A stretch of DNA of 64,000 nucleotides from Solibacillus sp. FSL R5-0449. Lineage in GTDB: Bacteria > Bacillota > Bacilli > Bacillales_A > Planococcaceae. Below the pieces are notes generated by a model, which searched no databases, was not told the origin of the DNA, and saw only the letters and a list, made by a program, of their open reading frames with translations. Location: positions 1,650,001-1,714,000 of the forward strand of contig NZ_CP150239.1 in the NCBI RefSeq assembly GCF_037975215.1. The letters run 5' to 3'. The translations under genes were made by a program, and so were the position numbers. Every line of letters begins with the position of its first letter. Positions within the stretch are counted from its first letter, which is position 1. Below, one piece after another: positions 45,832 through 53,264 of the stretch.

Positions 45832-45862
45832 AAAAAGCAATCGGTTTCCCAATTGCTTCATC
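45832..45862 (-). terminator. Terminator of the RHH-like gene
   Basis: AAGCAATCGG and CCAATTGCTT pair with one mismatch; TTTTTTTC follows on the minus strand. Confidence 0.6.
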
Positions 45863-45872
45863 GTTTTTCTTA

Positions 45873-46247
45873 TTAAACTTCTACACGGTAACGCCAATTT
45901 GCGTGTTTAACATCCTCATAATTGATGTATGCAACACTTGCTTCAATGACATCGTTTAAGTTCAGGTTATGGTCTTTTGCAAATTCCTTCAGGTTATCCA
46001 GTAATTCCTTATCGCATGTCGTCCGAAATTCGATGCGGTCTTTAGGCCGGTTTTTTTTATCGTAAACGATTGTACCCGATTCAATTAAATTACTGTATCC
46101 ATTTTCCAGTAAATAACCGATATGTGTATCATATTTTTTGGCAAGCTGTTTTAAACTGTTAATAATTGCCGCGCTCATACGCGTTTTGTACCGGATTCTT
46201 GATTCGTCCGTTGTTTGAATCAGTTTCCCGTTATGTATCTTCCACAT
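45873..46247 (-). CDS. Protein with two ribbon-helix-helix-like halves
   Basis: A 124-residue protein in which two similar segments appear: RIRYKTRMSAAIINSLKQLAKKYDTHIGYLLENGYSNLI and RIEFRTTCDKELLDNLKEFAKDHNLNLNDVIEASVAYI. Each has a short strand rich in Arg/Thr followed by two helices, the pattern of ribbon-helix-helix DNA-binding domains. A tandem RHH would bind DNA as a pseudo-dimer. ATG 46247 has AGGAG at 8 bases. No target is visible. Database entries for relatives sometimes carry an unsupported rRNA methyltransferase label. Confidence 0.6.
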   Translation of the reverse strand: MWKIHNGKLIQTTDESRIRYKTRMSAAIINSLKQLAKKYDTHIGYLLENGYSNLIESGTIVYDKKNRPKDRIEFRTTCDKELLDNLKEFAKDHNLNLNDVIEASVAYINYEDVKHANWRYRVEV

Positions 46248-46299
46248 TGTCATTCTCCTATCAGCAATTCATTACGTATATTATAGCCATTATTGCCAA

Positions 46300-46652
46300 A
46301 AATAAAACACTCCTTATGGCATAAGGAGTGAAAGGCGTAAAGCTGCGGTCGGTATTGCGTATTCAGTTGTAATGTTTCGTACGTTAGTTTAACATCTTAT
46401 AAAACGTTTGAGCTGAAATTTTCAATAGTATATCTCAATTCGTGTATGCATTTCGCTCGCCTAACTTTAGTTGGCATCTTTCGAAAATCTTCGTTAAAGC
46501 ATTTTGTTCATTAATTGCCTAAAATAAACTGTGAATGTTGCTTGATAAACGCATACAACGAAGCTAATAGAAATCATCATATAAACTATCTAAACTAGTG
46601 GTTAACTTACATCTACTCTTCAGTGACCGCAACTTTACTTACAAGTAATATA
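46300..46652 (-). ncRNA. Candidate structured RNA of about 330 nt
   Basis: The minus strand from about 46640 to 46300 has no good ORF but strong RNA features. A 14-bp closing helix joins 46625-46638 with 46337-46350 (13 Watson-Crick pairs and one G-U). A second helix inside joins 46591-46597 with 46385-46391. A hairpin GCCAACT-AA-AGTTAGGC lies in the interior. Six bases after the closing helix comes a perfect terminator (CACTCCTTATG / CATAAGGAGTG) with TTTTATTTTT. A TATATT box precedes the 5' end. It lacks tmRNA, RNase P, SRP and 6S hallmarks. Confidence 0.55.
46305..46333 (-). terminator. Terminator of the candidate RNA
   Basis: ACACTCCTTATG/CATAAGGAGTG-type perfect inverted repeat with T-rich tail on the minus strand only. 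Confidence 0.8.
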
Positions 46653-46746
46653 CCACCTTAAACTACCCTTAAACCTATTTTGAGAACTTTTTTTTCGGAA
46701 TTTTTATGATTCGAGTATATAATAGTAGGAACGGAGGTGTCTTAGC

Positions 46747-48120
46747 ATGCTAAAAATTAAAAAAATCGAGTTTATGAAAGTTCTGTATGATGACGCATTA
46801 GCGCAGAACATCTTTTCAATCGCGAATATTACGTTTTCAAATAGAAGTCCGATACAAGGAGCCCTCCTCTACTGGCAGCAAAATGAATCAAAGGAACCTT
46901 ATACAAAAGAAGGCGACTACAAGTTTTTCTATGACTTGGCAAAAGCGCAATATTTTGCAGCGGTAAAGTTCCCTAAAGACTGTGACTTAACACAGGATGA
47001 ACGCCAGGAACTCGCCTATTTATTATTGGAAGAGCGCGGCGCAATCGGAACATACAGTTTTGTTTCGACGAAGCCAAAAGCCACTTTCCAATTAAATAAG
47101 GCCTTTCAGGAAATTTCGTTCCCTGCCCATTTTTCAGTAGATGATTTTAACGAGCTTTCCATTGTGAAACAGCTGGAATCGAATGACGAAACCGTTTACG
47201 AGCAGCTACCATATGACCGCGTATTTTTAGAAGCTTATAGAAACTGGTGCCATCAGGCTGTTCAGTTGCATCCATCTCGCTTAACGGCTTATTTTCAATA
47301 CTTGCCGTTTGCGTATGTGAGCTATGCCAATACGCTTTTATCGGAACAGTTTTTAATCGATTATTTGCCTGACGTGGATCTGGAAGCACTCCAATATAAC
47401 AAGCCGGTACTTGCCCGGTTGTCGATGTCATTTAAACGTTATTTAGTCACAACGTTAATGGCAAATAAAATGCGTCTGAATCCGGACTTTGTCGATCAGC
47501 TGGATGATTTCATTGAAAGCAATGTCTTTTATAACTCATTTGAGCTTATCTATTTACCGGAAGCCGATGAAATTCCTGATATGGATCTGCAGCTTTTCGA
47601 ATATGACCGTGGTTCGTATAAATGGGCCGGCAGTGAGCATTTAGTGAAAGGAATTCCGTCACTGGTCAGTCAGAAGTATAACCGCTATGGGGACCGTCGA
47701 TTAACAAATGCCGAAATGGATAAAAAGTTTAAAGCGTACAGTGATGAACAAAAGCAGTTATTCACAGCCATTGCGGAGCTGCATTGGTTGAATCGATACA
47801 AAAATGAGCTGGATTGGTCTTATATTTGTCAATACAATGTGCATTTGACGGAACAATTTTTAACAGCACATATCCATTATGTCGATTTCAATGCGCTTGG
47901 CCAAAATACGGATATTGCTGTCAATGCGGAATTTTTATCAACCTATTTACACCGGTTTAACCATCAAAAAGCGGTTCCGTTAATTATTTCCCATTTAACA
48001 GAGCAGTTTTATTTAACACATAAAGATGAAATTAAAGTCGACCTCGATTTGCTCTATAAATATATGGACAATATCGATGAGGAAGAGTTTTTACGAATTG
48101 AAAGTTATTTGCTTGATTAA
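46747..48120 (+). CDS. Unrecognised repeat protein (457 aa)
   Basis: A soluble 457-residue protein. From about residue 190 it carries diverged helical repeats with the pattern L-x-EQFL-x(4)-P/H-x-VD-x(3)-L: LLSEQFLIDYLPDVDLEALQYN, LTEQFLTAHIHYVDFNALGQN, LTEQFYLTHKDEIKVDLDLLYKYM. This recalls short helical-repeat proteins of uncharacterised families. The first half is unassigned. ATG 46747 follows CGGAGGTG, and a terminator follows. No neighbour hints at a role. Confidence 0.7.
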   Translation: MLKIKKIEFMKVLYDDALAQNIFSIANITFSNRSPIQGALLYWQQNESKEPYTKEGDYKFFYDLAKAQYFAAVKFPKDCDLTQDERQELAYLLLEERGAIGTYSFVSTKPKATFQLNKAFQEISFPAHFSVDDFNELSIVKQLESNDETVYEQLPYDRVFLEAYRNWCHQAVQLHPSRLTAYFQYLPFAYVSYANTLLSEQFLIDYLPDVDLEALQYNKPVLARLSMSFKRYLVTTLMANKMRLNPDFVDQLDDFIESNVFYNSFELIYLPEADEIPDMDLQLFEYDRGSYKWAGSEHLVKGIPSLVSQKYNRYGDRRLTNAEMDKKFKAYSDEQKQLFTAIAELHWLNRYKNELDWSYICQYNVHLTEQFLTAHIHYVDFNALGQNTDIAVNAEFLSTYLHRFNHQKAVPLIISHLTEQFYLTHKDEIKVDLDLLYKYMDNIDEEEFLRIESYLLD

Positions 48121-48121
48121 T

Positions 48122-48164
48122 AAAGGGCTGCTTTGTAACTCGATTACAAAGCGGCCTTTTTGCT
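48122..48164 (+). terminator. Terminator of the repeat-protein gene
   Basis: GCTGCTTTGTAA pairs with TTACAAAGCGGC, followed by CTTTTTGC. Confidence 0.75.
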
Positions 48165-48231
48165 GTATAAAGGATTAAGCAATAAAAAAATCAACCTACA
48201 ACGGATTCGTAGATTGATTTAATACAGTAAA

Positions 48232-48399
48232 TTAAGTTGTAATTTCATAAACACCTCGATACAGCATGGCGTAGTTAGCACATATGTGGGACATTTCCAT
48301 CGTCAGATCCGGCTGGATATAATGAATGTTCACAAGTTCGATGGAATGAACCGGCATAACATCCTTATAATAAACGGTTTCGGTTTGAGGACTAACCAT
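48232..48399 (-). CDS. Small protein B of a two-gene operon (55 aa)
   Basis: ATG 48399 to TAA 48232, preceded by GGAGATGAGACGAA that lies within the upstream gene. Its sequence is MVSPQTETVYYKDVMPVHSIELVNIHY..., without recognisable domain. Its ATG lies just before the upstream stop codon (reading on minus), giving near-overlap and likely coupling. I do not recognise it. Confidence 0.6.
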   Translation of the reverse strand: MVSPQTETVYYKDVMPVHSIELVNIHYIQPDLTMEMSHICANYAMLYRGVYEITT

Positions 48400-48553
48400 T
48401 TCGTCTCATCTCCTGTTCCATTGCATAATCGTTATAGGAAAGTAATTGCTGATAAGAAAGCTGATTAACATAATACCGGAAATTCACCGGCTGTAATCCA
48501 AATTGTTCACACTTCTCTACATACATTTGATACCCTTTTTCGAAATAACTCAT
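48392..48553 (-). CDS. Small protein A of a two-gene operon (53 aa)
   Basis: ATG 48553 to TAG 48392, with AAAGGAGAG at good spacing. MSYFEKGYQMYVEKCEQFGLQPVNFRYYVNQLSYQQLLSYNDYAMEQEMRRNG is helical and Tyr/Gln-rich. The promoter just upstream is near-consensus and carries two repeats of TATATAACAGTTT, so the operon is probably strong but repressed. Small size and tight control resemble regulator-antagonist peptides, but no function is established. Confidence 0.65.
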   Translation of the reverse strand: MSYFEKGYQMYVEKCEQFGLQPVNFRYYVNQLSYQQLLSYNDYAMEQEMRRNG

Positions 48554-48568
48554 TGTTCTTCTCTCCTT

Positions 48569-48627
48569 TGTTATATAACAGTTTTTATTTGTAAATTAAA
48601 TATATAACAGTTTATGATTGCTGTCAA
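48569..48627 (-). promoter_or_regulatory. Promoter and repeated operator of the small operon
   Basis: On the minus strand TTGACA (48622-48627) and TATATT (48599-48604) are 17 bp apart. TATATAACAGTTT (plus strand) occurs at 48572-48584 and 48601-48613, one copy on the -10 box and one in the leader. The proximal copy is part of the perfect palindrome TGTTATATAACA (48569-48580). Confidence 0.65.
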
Positions 48628-48752
48628 TAAATTATCTGAATTTTTGTACTAGTATTATACATTTTCGATAAAGGTTTTTATGGGAAATCCGCAGTAGACA
48701 ATCATTTCATCTTATCGACATCTTTGTTACCATAGGAGTCGGGAGGAATTAC

Positions 48753-50006
48753 ATGAATCTTATTTACAAAAAACTTATCGAATTTGGATTAAGTCCATTA
48801 TTTGCTGAATATCTTTCAGTGGCGCTTATGATTATTTTTATTGTAATCATTTGCTTAATCGCAAATTTCATCACGAAAAAGATCGTCATCCGATTTATTA
48901 CACATGTTGTGAATAACAATAAATATCAGTGGGATAACATTCTGTTGGAAAAGAAAGTGTTCCATAAGTTATCTCATATTGTGCCGGCGATCATTATTTA
49001 TTATTTTGCGGAAGCCTTTACGTACCAAGCCCTTATCGAAAAAGGAGCTGTTACGTATATCATAATAGTTGTATTAAGCCTAATAGGCAGTTTATTAAAT
49101 GCTGTTCATGATATTTATCAAACATTTGAGATTTCAAAAGTACAACCGATTAAAGGCTATATTCAAGTCGTGAAAATAATTGTCTATGTTCTCGGGATTA
49201 TCCTGGTCATCGCAAACTTAATCGGAGAAAATCCGCTGATCATTCTAAGTGGACTGGGTGCCTTGTCCGCTGTACTACTGCTCGTTTTTAAAGATTCCTT
49301 ATTAGGTCTTGTCGCTGGGATCCAATTAACATCAAATGATATGGTGCGTGTAGGTGATTGGATTGAAATGCCGAAATACGGCGCGGACGGTGATGTCATT
49401 GATCTTTCATTAAATACCGTGAAAGTTCAAAACTTTGATAAAACCATTACGACCATTCCTAGTTATGCTTTGATTTCGGATTCCTTTAAAAACTGGAGAG
49501 GGATGCAGGTTACTGGTGGCAGACGGATCAAACGCTCGATTTTTATTGATACAACAAGTATCGCGTTTTGTTCGGAGGAAAAGATCGAGCAGTTGCGAAA
49601 CATCCATTATCTTACGGACTATATTGATACGAGACAACGTGAAATTGCCGAGTACAATAGTAAACATCGTATTGATACAAGCAACCAGGTGAACGGCAGA
49701 GCGTTGACAAATGTCGGGCTGTTCCGGACATATATCAGCAACTATTTAAAAAACCATCCGGGAATCCACAAAGACATGACAACGATGGTGAGACAATTGG
49801 CGCCAAGTGAACACGGGCTGCCACTAGAAATTTACACATTTACAAACGATATTAACTGGGCGGTGTATGAGTCGATTCAATCGGATATTTTCGATCATCT
49901 CTTTGCGATCGCATCCGAGTTTGACTTGAGACTATTCCAAAACCCAACCGGCAATGATTTTAAAACAATGAGTTCCTTACAGAATATAACTCAAAGCGAA
50001 TCATAA
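48753..50006 (+). CDS. MscS-family mechanosensitive channel (YbdG/MscM type)
   Basis: A 417-residue channel with an extended N-terminal membrane region (about five helices in residues 10-180) and the MscS pore/beta domain: LSGLGALSAVLLLVFKDSLLGLVAGIQLTSNDMVRVGDWIEMPKYGADGDVIDLSLNTVKVQNFDKTITTIPSYALISDSFKNWRGM. The long C-terminal insert with KNHPGIHKDMTTMVRQLAPSEHGLPLEIYTF marks the YbdG-type. It opens on hypo-osmotic shock. A TCGGGAGGAATTAC site precedes ATG 48753. Confidence 0.92.
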   Translation: MNLIYKKLIEFGLSPLFAEYLSVALMIIFIVIICLIANFITKKIVIRFITHVVNNNKYQWDNILLEKKVFHKLSHIVPAIIIYYFAEAFTYQALIEKGAVTYIIIVVLSLIGSLLNAVHDIYQTFEISKVQPIKGYIQVVKIIVYVLGIILVIANLIGENPLIILSGLGALSAVLLLVFKDSLLGLVAGIQLTSNDMVRVGDWIEMPKYGADGDVIDLSLNTVKVQNFDKTITTIPSYALISDSFKNWRGMQVTGGRRIKRSIFIDTTSIAFCSEEKIEQLRNIHYLTDYIDTRQREIAEYNSKHRIDTSNQVNGRALTNVGLFRTYISNYLKNHPGIHKDMTTMVRQLAPSEHGLPLEIYTFTNDINWAVYESIQSDIFDHLFAIASEFDLRLFQNPTGNDFKTMSSLQNITQSES

Positions 50007-50009
50007 TAA

Positions 50010-50049
50010 AAACACCCATTTTCTCTTGGTTAGAAAATGGGTGTTTTAT
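50010..50049. terminator. Terminator of the MscS gene
   Basis: AAAACACCCATTTTCT pairs with AGAAAATGGGTGTTTT, T-rich end. Confidence 0.85.
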
Positions 50050-50126
50050 TGATTATAGCACGGGGGTGCCGCTCGTCTTCCTTGTTATAAGGCTCGTATA
50101 TTTATTTAGTTTACATAATATAATTA

Positions 50127-51068
50127 TCATAAATTATTGAATGGATTGTTTTTCAGTACTTCCTGAATTTGTTCATCCTCGATATGCGTGTAGATTTGTG
50201 TTGTCGCAACACTGGAGTGGCCAAGAATATGCTGTAATGTTCGAATGTCCGCTCCGGATTTATACATCATGGTCGCGGAAGTATGTCGCAGTTTATGCGG
50301 CGTCAGTTTTTCTTTCGGGGACGGGCTGTTGGTATTGATCACTTTCACAATCCGCGCAATCGACTGTCTCGCAAAACGTGTCCCTTTTTGAGAGGTAAAC
50401 AGCGGTTCTTTCCCTTCCCCTTTATATGCATGCCGCTCCTCTAAATACTTTTCCAATGCGTTCATACATGCATCATTTAAATACACATGACGTTCTTTAT
50501 TCCCTTTCCCGATTACCGTCAGCATCCGGCCATTAATGGAATCGGTATTCAGTGAACATAATTCGGAAACCCGAATACCGAGATTCAGGAAAAAGACCAT
50601 CATGCATTCATCACGTGCACTGTACGATTGTGTTTGGATAGCACCAATGAAATCTTTTGCCTCATTATAGTTTAAATAAATTGGCTGGCGTCGCCCAATT
50701 TTTGGGGTTTCCAAATGTTCGGCCGGATTTTCATCGATGAGACGGCGCTTTCCTTTTAAGTATTTGAAAAAGGCTTTTAATGTGGCTACTTTCCGCGCAC
50801 GGGCTGCTGAGGAATTGCCGCGCTGCACTTCGCAATATTCCATAAATAAATACAAGTCTTCCAGAGACACTTCTTTAATCTGGTCGATTGTAAATTCGGA
50901 AATGTCAATTGTATGTAAACGGTCCAACGAAATATCTTCTTCGATCGCTTTTAGAAAACGCATAAACAGAATAAGGTCATATTCGTATTCTTTTCGGGTT
51001 CTTTGGGACTTTCCGGTAATTGTTGTTAAGTAAATCAAAAAATCACGTAAAAATTTCGGCAGCTTCAT
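50127..51068 (-). CDS. Tyrosine recombinase of the XerC/XerD type
   Basis: A 313-residue site-specific recombinase. The SAM-like core-binding domain (residues 5-115) is followed by the catalytic domain with all key residues: Arg in NLGIRVSEL, Lys in VIGKGNKERHVYL, HKLRHTSATM, LGHSSVATTQIYTH with the nucleophilic Tyr. It resembles the stand-alone integrases of Bacillus (YoeC/CodV-like) rather than phage integrases, because there is no N-terminal arm-binding domain. No att site could be identified. ATG 51068 has a GGGGGGAATG site. Confidence 0.88.
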   Translation of the reverse strand: MKLPKFLRDFLIYLTTITGKSQRTRKEYEYDLILFMRFLKAIEEDISLDRLHTIDISEFTIDQIKEVSLEDLYLFMEYCEVQRGNSSAARARKVATLKAFFKYLKGKRRLIDENPAEHLETPKIGRRQPIYLNYNEAKDFIGAIQTQSYSARDECMMVFFLNLGIRVSELCSLNTDSINGRMLTVIGKGNKERHVYLNDACMNALEKYLEERHAYKGEGKEPLFTSQKGTRFARQSIARIVKVINTNSPSPKEKLTPHKLRHTSATMMYKSGADIRTLQHILGHSSVATTQIYTHIEDEQIQEVLKNNPFNNL

Positions 51069-51113
51069 TTTCGGCCATTCCCCCCTCTATTTAGCTCTTA
51101 TTATAGCATAAAA

Positions 51114-51142
51114 AATGTTCCCAAATTTATATTTGGGAACAT
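51114..51142 (-). terminator. Perfect inverted repeat, terminator-like on the minus strand
   Basis: ATGTTCCCAAAT and ATTTGGGAACAT pair around TTAT. TTTTTTATG follows on the minus strand. It lies upstream of the recombinase start, so it would terminate something transcribed from 51150-51300. Confidence 0.6.
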
Positions 51143-51213
51143 TATTGCTAATTTAGTAGTTTCAAGCGGTTTTTCGACAATAAAAAGGAACATCTGTTCT
51201 TATATCGTAAATT

Positions 51214-51284
51214 CGCTCTCAGACGAAGTGAAATGTCGATTCGTGGATGATGACCCATGTCGAATCGTCTGAGAGCGATTTTTG
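51214..51284 (+). promoter_or_regulatory. Large hairpin in the leader of the CorA-like gene
   Basis: CGCTCTCAGACGA (51218 on) pairs perfectly with TCGTCTGAGAGCG, enclosing about 36 bases with further partial pairing, and is followed by ATTTTTG on the plus strand. It lies about 65 bp before ATG 51347 and could act as a transcription attenuator, or be part of a small mobile repeat. Confidence 0.5.
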
Positions 51285-51346
51285 TCGAAGCCCTTTTTGG
51301 TTAAATTTATCGAATTTTGGGAATAGATGTTTCAGGAGGTGAAAGG

Positions 51347-52768
51347 ATGAATTCCCTTAAAAGTCACTATGTTTTTTATTATCCTTTCAATTATCGACAG
51401 TATGATTTTGGAAAATTACAGCATGAATTAAAGCGCAACAAATTTTATCATTTTACAATCGATGAAGAGGAATTTAATGAAACACTTTATGGACCCGATA
51501 TTCAAGTTTCCCCCCAATTGCTAACACAATTCTTTTATCCTTTTATGGAAGAGAAATTATTGAATAACGATATTTCCGTACGAAACTTCAACCGCTACTC
51601 GAAAAAAATCCATTGCGAAGGAAAAATGAAGACGGCATTCGATGAAGTTCCCTTTACATTATTGAGTGCGGATATCAATCTGTGTCCATTCGGTATTGGG
51701 ATTTTAGCATTGAGAATACAATTGGCAGATGATGTGGACATGAATGCCGCGTTATCATTCGGTCATTATTTTAGAGTGTTGCGGCCAAAAATTGAGGAAG
51801 AACTAGGCGCGGAAATTTATTACGACAATTTTATCTTTCATAATACCGATGAGCTATTATTAAAAAAAATTGCCCCGTTTTTAGAGAAGTATTTTATTGA
51901 TTATTCATCTATTCACAAAAACATTAGCAAAATCCCGTTTTTCGAAGATGAGCGTATGTACGTCAATGCATTCTTTCATATGGGAGAAGACGCGGAAATT
52001 GATGAGGAATTATTATTTCGGGCAGGACAATTAAATGGACGTGATAGTAATGGGGATCCGTATATTTCAAGTACAAATGAAGAATATATAAAACGTTTCG
52101 TCGAGGAACATTGCTACGAAAGATGGGCGCCACAATTTCATATTATTACAACATTGCAAGGTCAAATTCACCTATCAACGATGGATGACAAAAGTATGTA
52201 TAAATCCTTAAACAGCTTTCATTCTGTCTCTTATTACATATTTCTCATTCATTATTTCTATAAACTGATGCTGCTGAAACTTGTCTTTGAACATAGTGAA
52301 CTGAAGTTTTCCAGGGATAAGGATATTGTAAAGGAATTAATTGAACAGATTACGAAGTTTGCATCGAGATATTATTTTTCGGAAGTATCGGCACGTACAG
52401 AAGGAAAAGAAATTTCACATTATCTCCGGAAAGTCTTCCGGATCGACGGACTTTACCGAGAGACGAAGGAAACACTTGAAGAACTGTACCGGATTCAGGA
52501 AGACCGTTCAACAGACCGGTTAAATAAACTGATCTTTATTTTAACGATATTCAGTATGATTTCCGGTATATACGGAATGAATCTAGTGATTGAAATGCTG
52601 GCAGAGCCATTTAAATTATCCGAAATTTTTAGTTTTACTTTCTTTGAATGGACCGCACTTATACTGATGGTTATTGGCTTAATGACGCTGGCACTGCTTA
52701 TTTTAAATCAGGTTTACAAATTTTCGACAAGCTACTATGGAAAAATAAATAGACGAAGACAACGCTAA
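51347..52768 (+). CDS. CorA-like (2-TM-GxN) membrane protein
   Basis: A 473-residue protein. About 400 soluble residues are followed by two C-terminal transmembrane helices (KLIFILTIFSMISGIYGMN and WTALILMVIGLMTLALLIL). The first ends in GMN (residues 410-412), the selectivity motif of CorA/Mrs2 Mg2+ channels. The preceding long helix (SHYLRKVFRIDGLYRETKETLEELYRIQEDRSTDRLNK) fits the CorA stalk. The N-terminal 250 residues do not look like known CorA. ATG 51347 has AGGAGGTG; a longer frame from 51317 has none. Divalent-cation transport is inference. Confidence 0.7.
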   Translation: MNSLKSHYVFYYPFNYRQYDFGKLQHELKRNKFYHFTIDEEEFNETLYGPDIQVSPQLLTQFFYPFMEEKLLNNDISVRNFNRYSKKIHCEGKMKTAFDEVPFTLLSADINLCPFGIGILALRIQLADDVDMNAALSFGHYFRVLRPKIEEELGAEIYYDNFIFHNTDELLLKKIAPFLEKYFIDYSSIHKNISKIPFFEDERMYVNAFFHMGEDAEIDEELLFRAGQLNGRDSNGDPYISSTNEEYIKRFVEEHCYERWAPQFHIITTLQGQIHLSTMDDKSMYKSLNSFHSVSYYIFLIHYFYKLMLLKLVFEHSELKFSRDKDIVKELIEQITKFASRYYFSEVSARTEGKEISHYLRKVFRIDGLYRETKETLEELYRIQEDRSTDRLNKLIFILTIFSMISGIYGMNLVIEMLAEPFKLSEIFSFTFFEWTALILMVIGLMTLALLILNQVYKFSTSYYGKINRRRQR

Positions 52769-52813
52769 AAGGGATATGGGAGATGTCAATGGCACAATCC
52801 CATATCCCCTTTT
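52763..52813. terminator. Bidirectional terminator
   Basis: AAAAGGGATATGGGA pairs with TCCCATATCCCCTTTT around about 18 bases; serves the CorA-like gene and the convergent 134-aa gene. Confidence 0.75.
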
Positions 52814-52820
52814 ACTTTTA

Positions 52821-53225
52821 CTAGACAAATAGAGTGATCTGTTCCCCGCTACGCTCGACTTTCCAGTTTGAAGAAAGCATCGCGCGAATTTGCTGTTCAA
52901 TGACCGGATCGACATGTAGTGATTGCAGACCGTTCCCTTCAGGCAAGAGTTCATACTGATCATCGGATATTTGAAAACGCATGCGCAGCAGGTTTCTCAA
53001 ACCATTGATCGTTACAAACTTCACCTTATAGTTTCCTGCAAAAGCCTGTTCCATCTCTTCAGCCTGTTCATTCCATAAAATTTTCAAACTCTCTGTATCA
53101 ATATCATACGTTTCTTTTAATCGATGAAGATCATCATTTTCAATATATTGTTTTATTTGGTCAAATGTATACGGATGGGTTTTCAGTAGTTCAATCGTAT
53201 ACGCTTCCATCATTGATATTGCCAT
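52821..53225 (-). CDS. Hypothetical protein (134 aa)
   Basis: A 134-residue soluble protein. The first half is helical (YTIELLKTHPYTFDQIKQYIENDDLHRLKETYDIDTESLKILW) and the second mixed (YKVKFVTINGLRNLLRMRFQISDDQYELLPEGNGLQSLHVDPVIEQQIRAML). ATG 53225 follows GAGGG at 8 bases. It lies 39 bp after the degenerate recombinase gene on the same strand and may be in one transcript with it. No family is recognised. Confidence 0.7.
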   Translation of the reverse strand: MAISMMEAYTIELLKTHPYTFDQIKQYIENDDLHRLKETYDIDTESLKILWNEQAEEMEQAFAGNYKVKFVTINGLRNLLRMRFQISDDQYELLPEGNGLQSLHVDPVIEQQIRAMLSSNWKVERSGEQITLFV

Positions 53226-53264
53226 TCGTTTTCCCTCTCAATCTTTCATCAATCCAATTATTTA

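Noticed and set aside
46300-46652. Assignment of the structured RNA as tmRNA, RNase P RNA, SRP RNA or 6S RNA
   Set aside because: No tag-coding sequence or tRNA-like ends, no conserved RNase P core, no SRP Alu/S-domain motif, and it is longer than 6S RNA with a different layout.
48572-48613. Repeated 13-bp boxes considered as a CRISPR or iteron array
   Set aside because: Only two copies, placed on a promoter with a -10 overlap, which fits an operator better; no spacer-like array or replication gene nearby.
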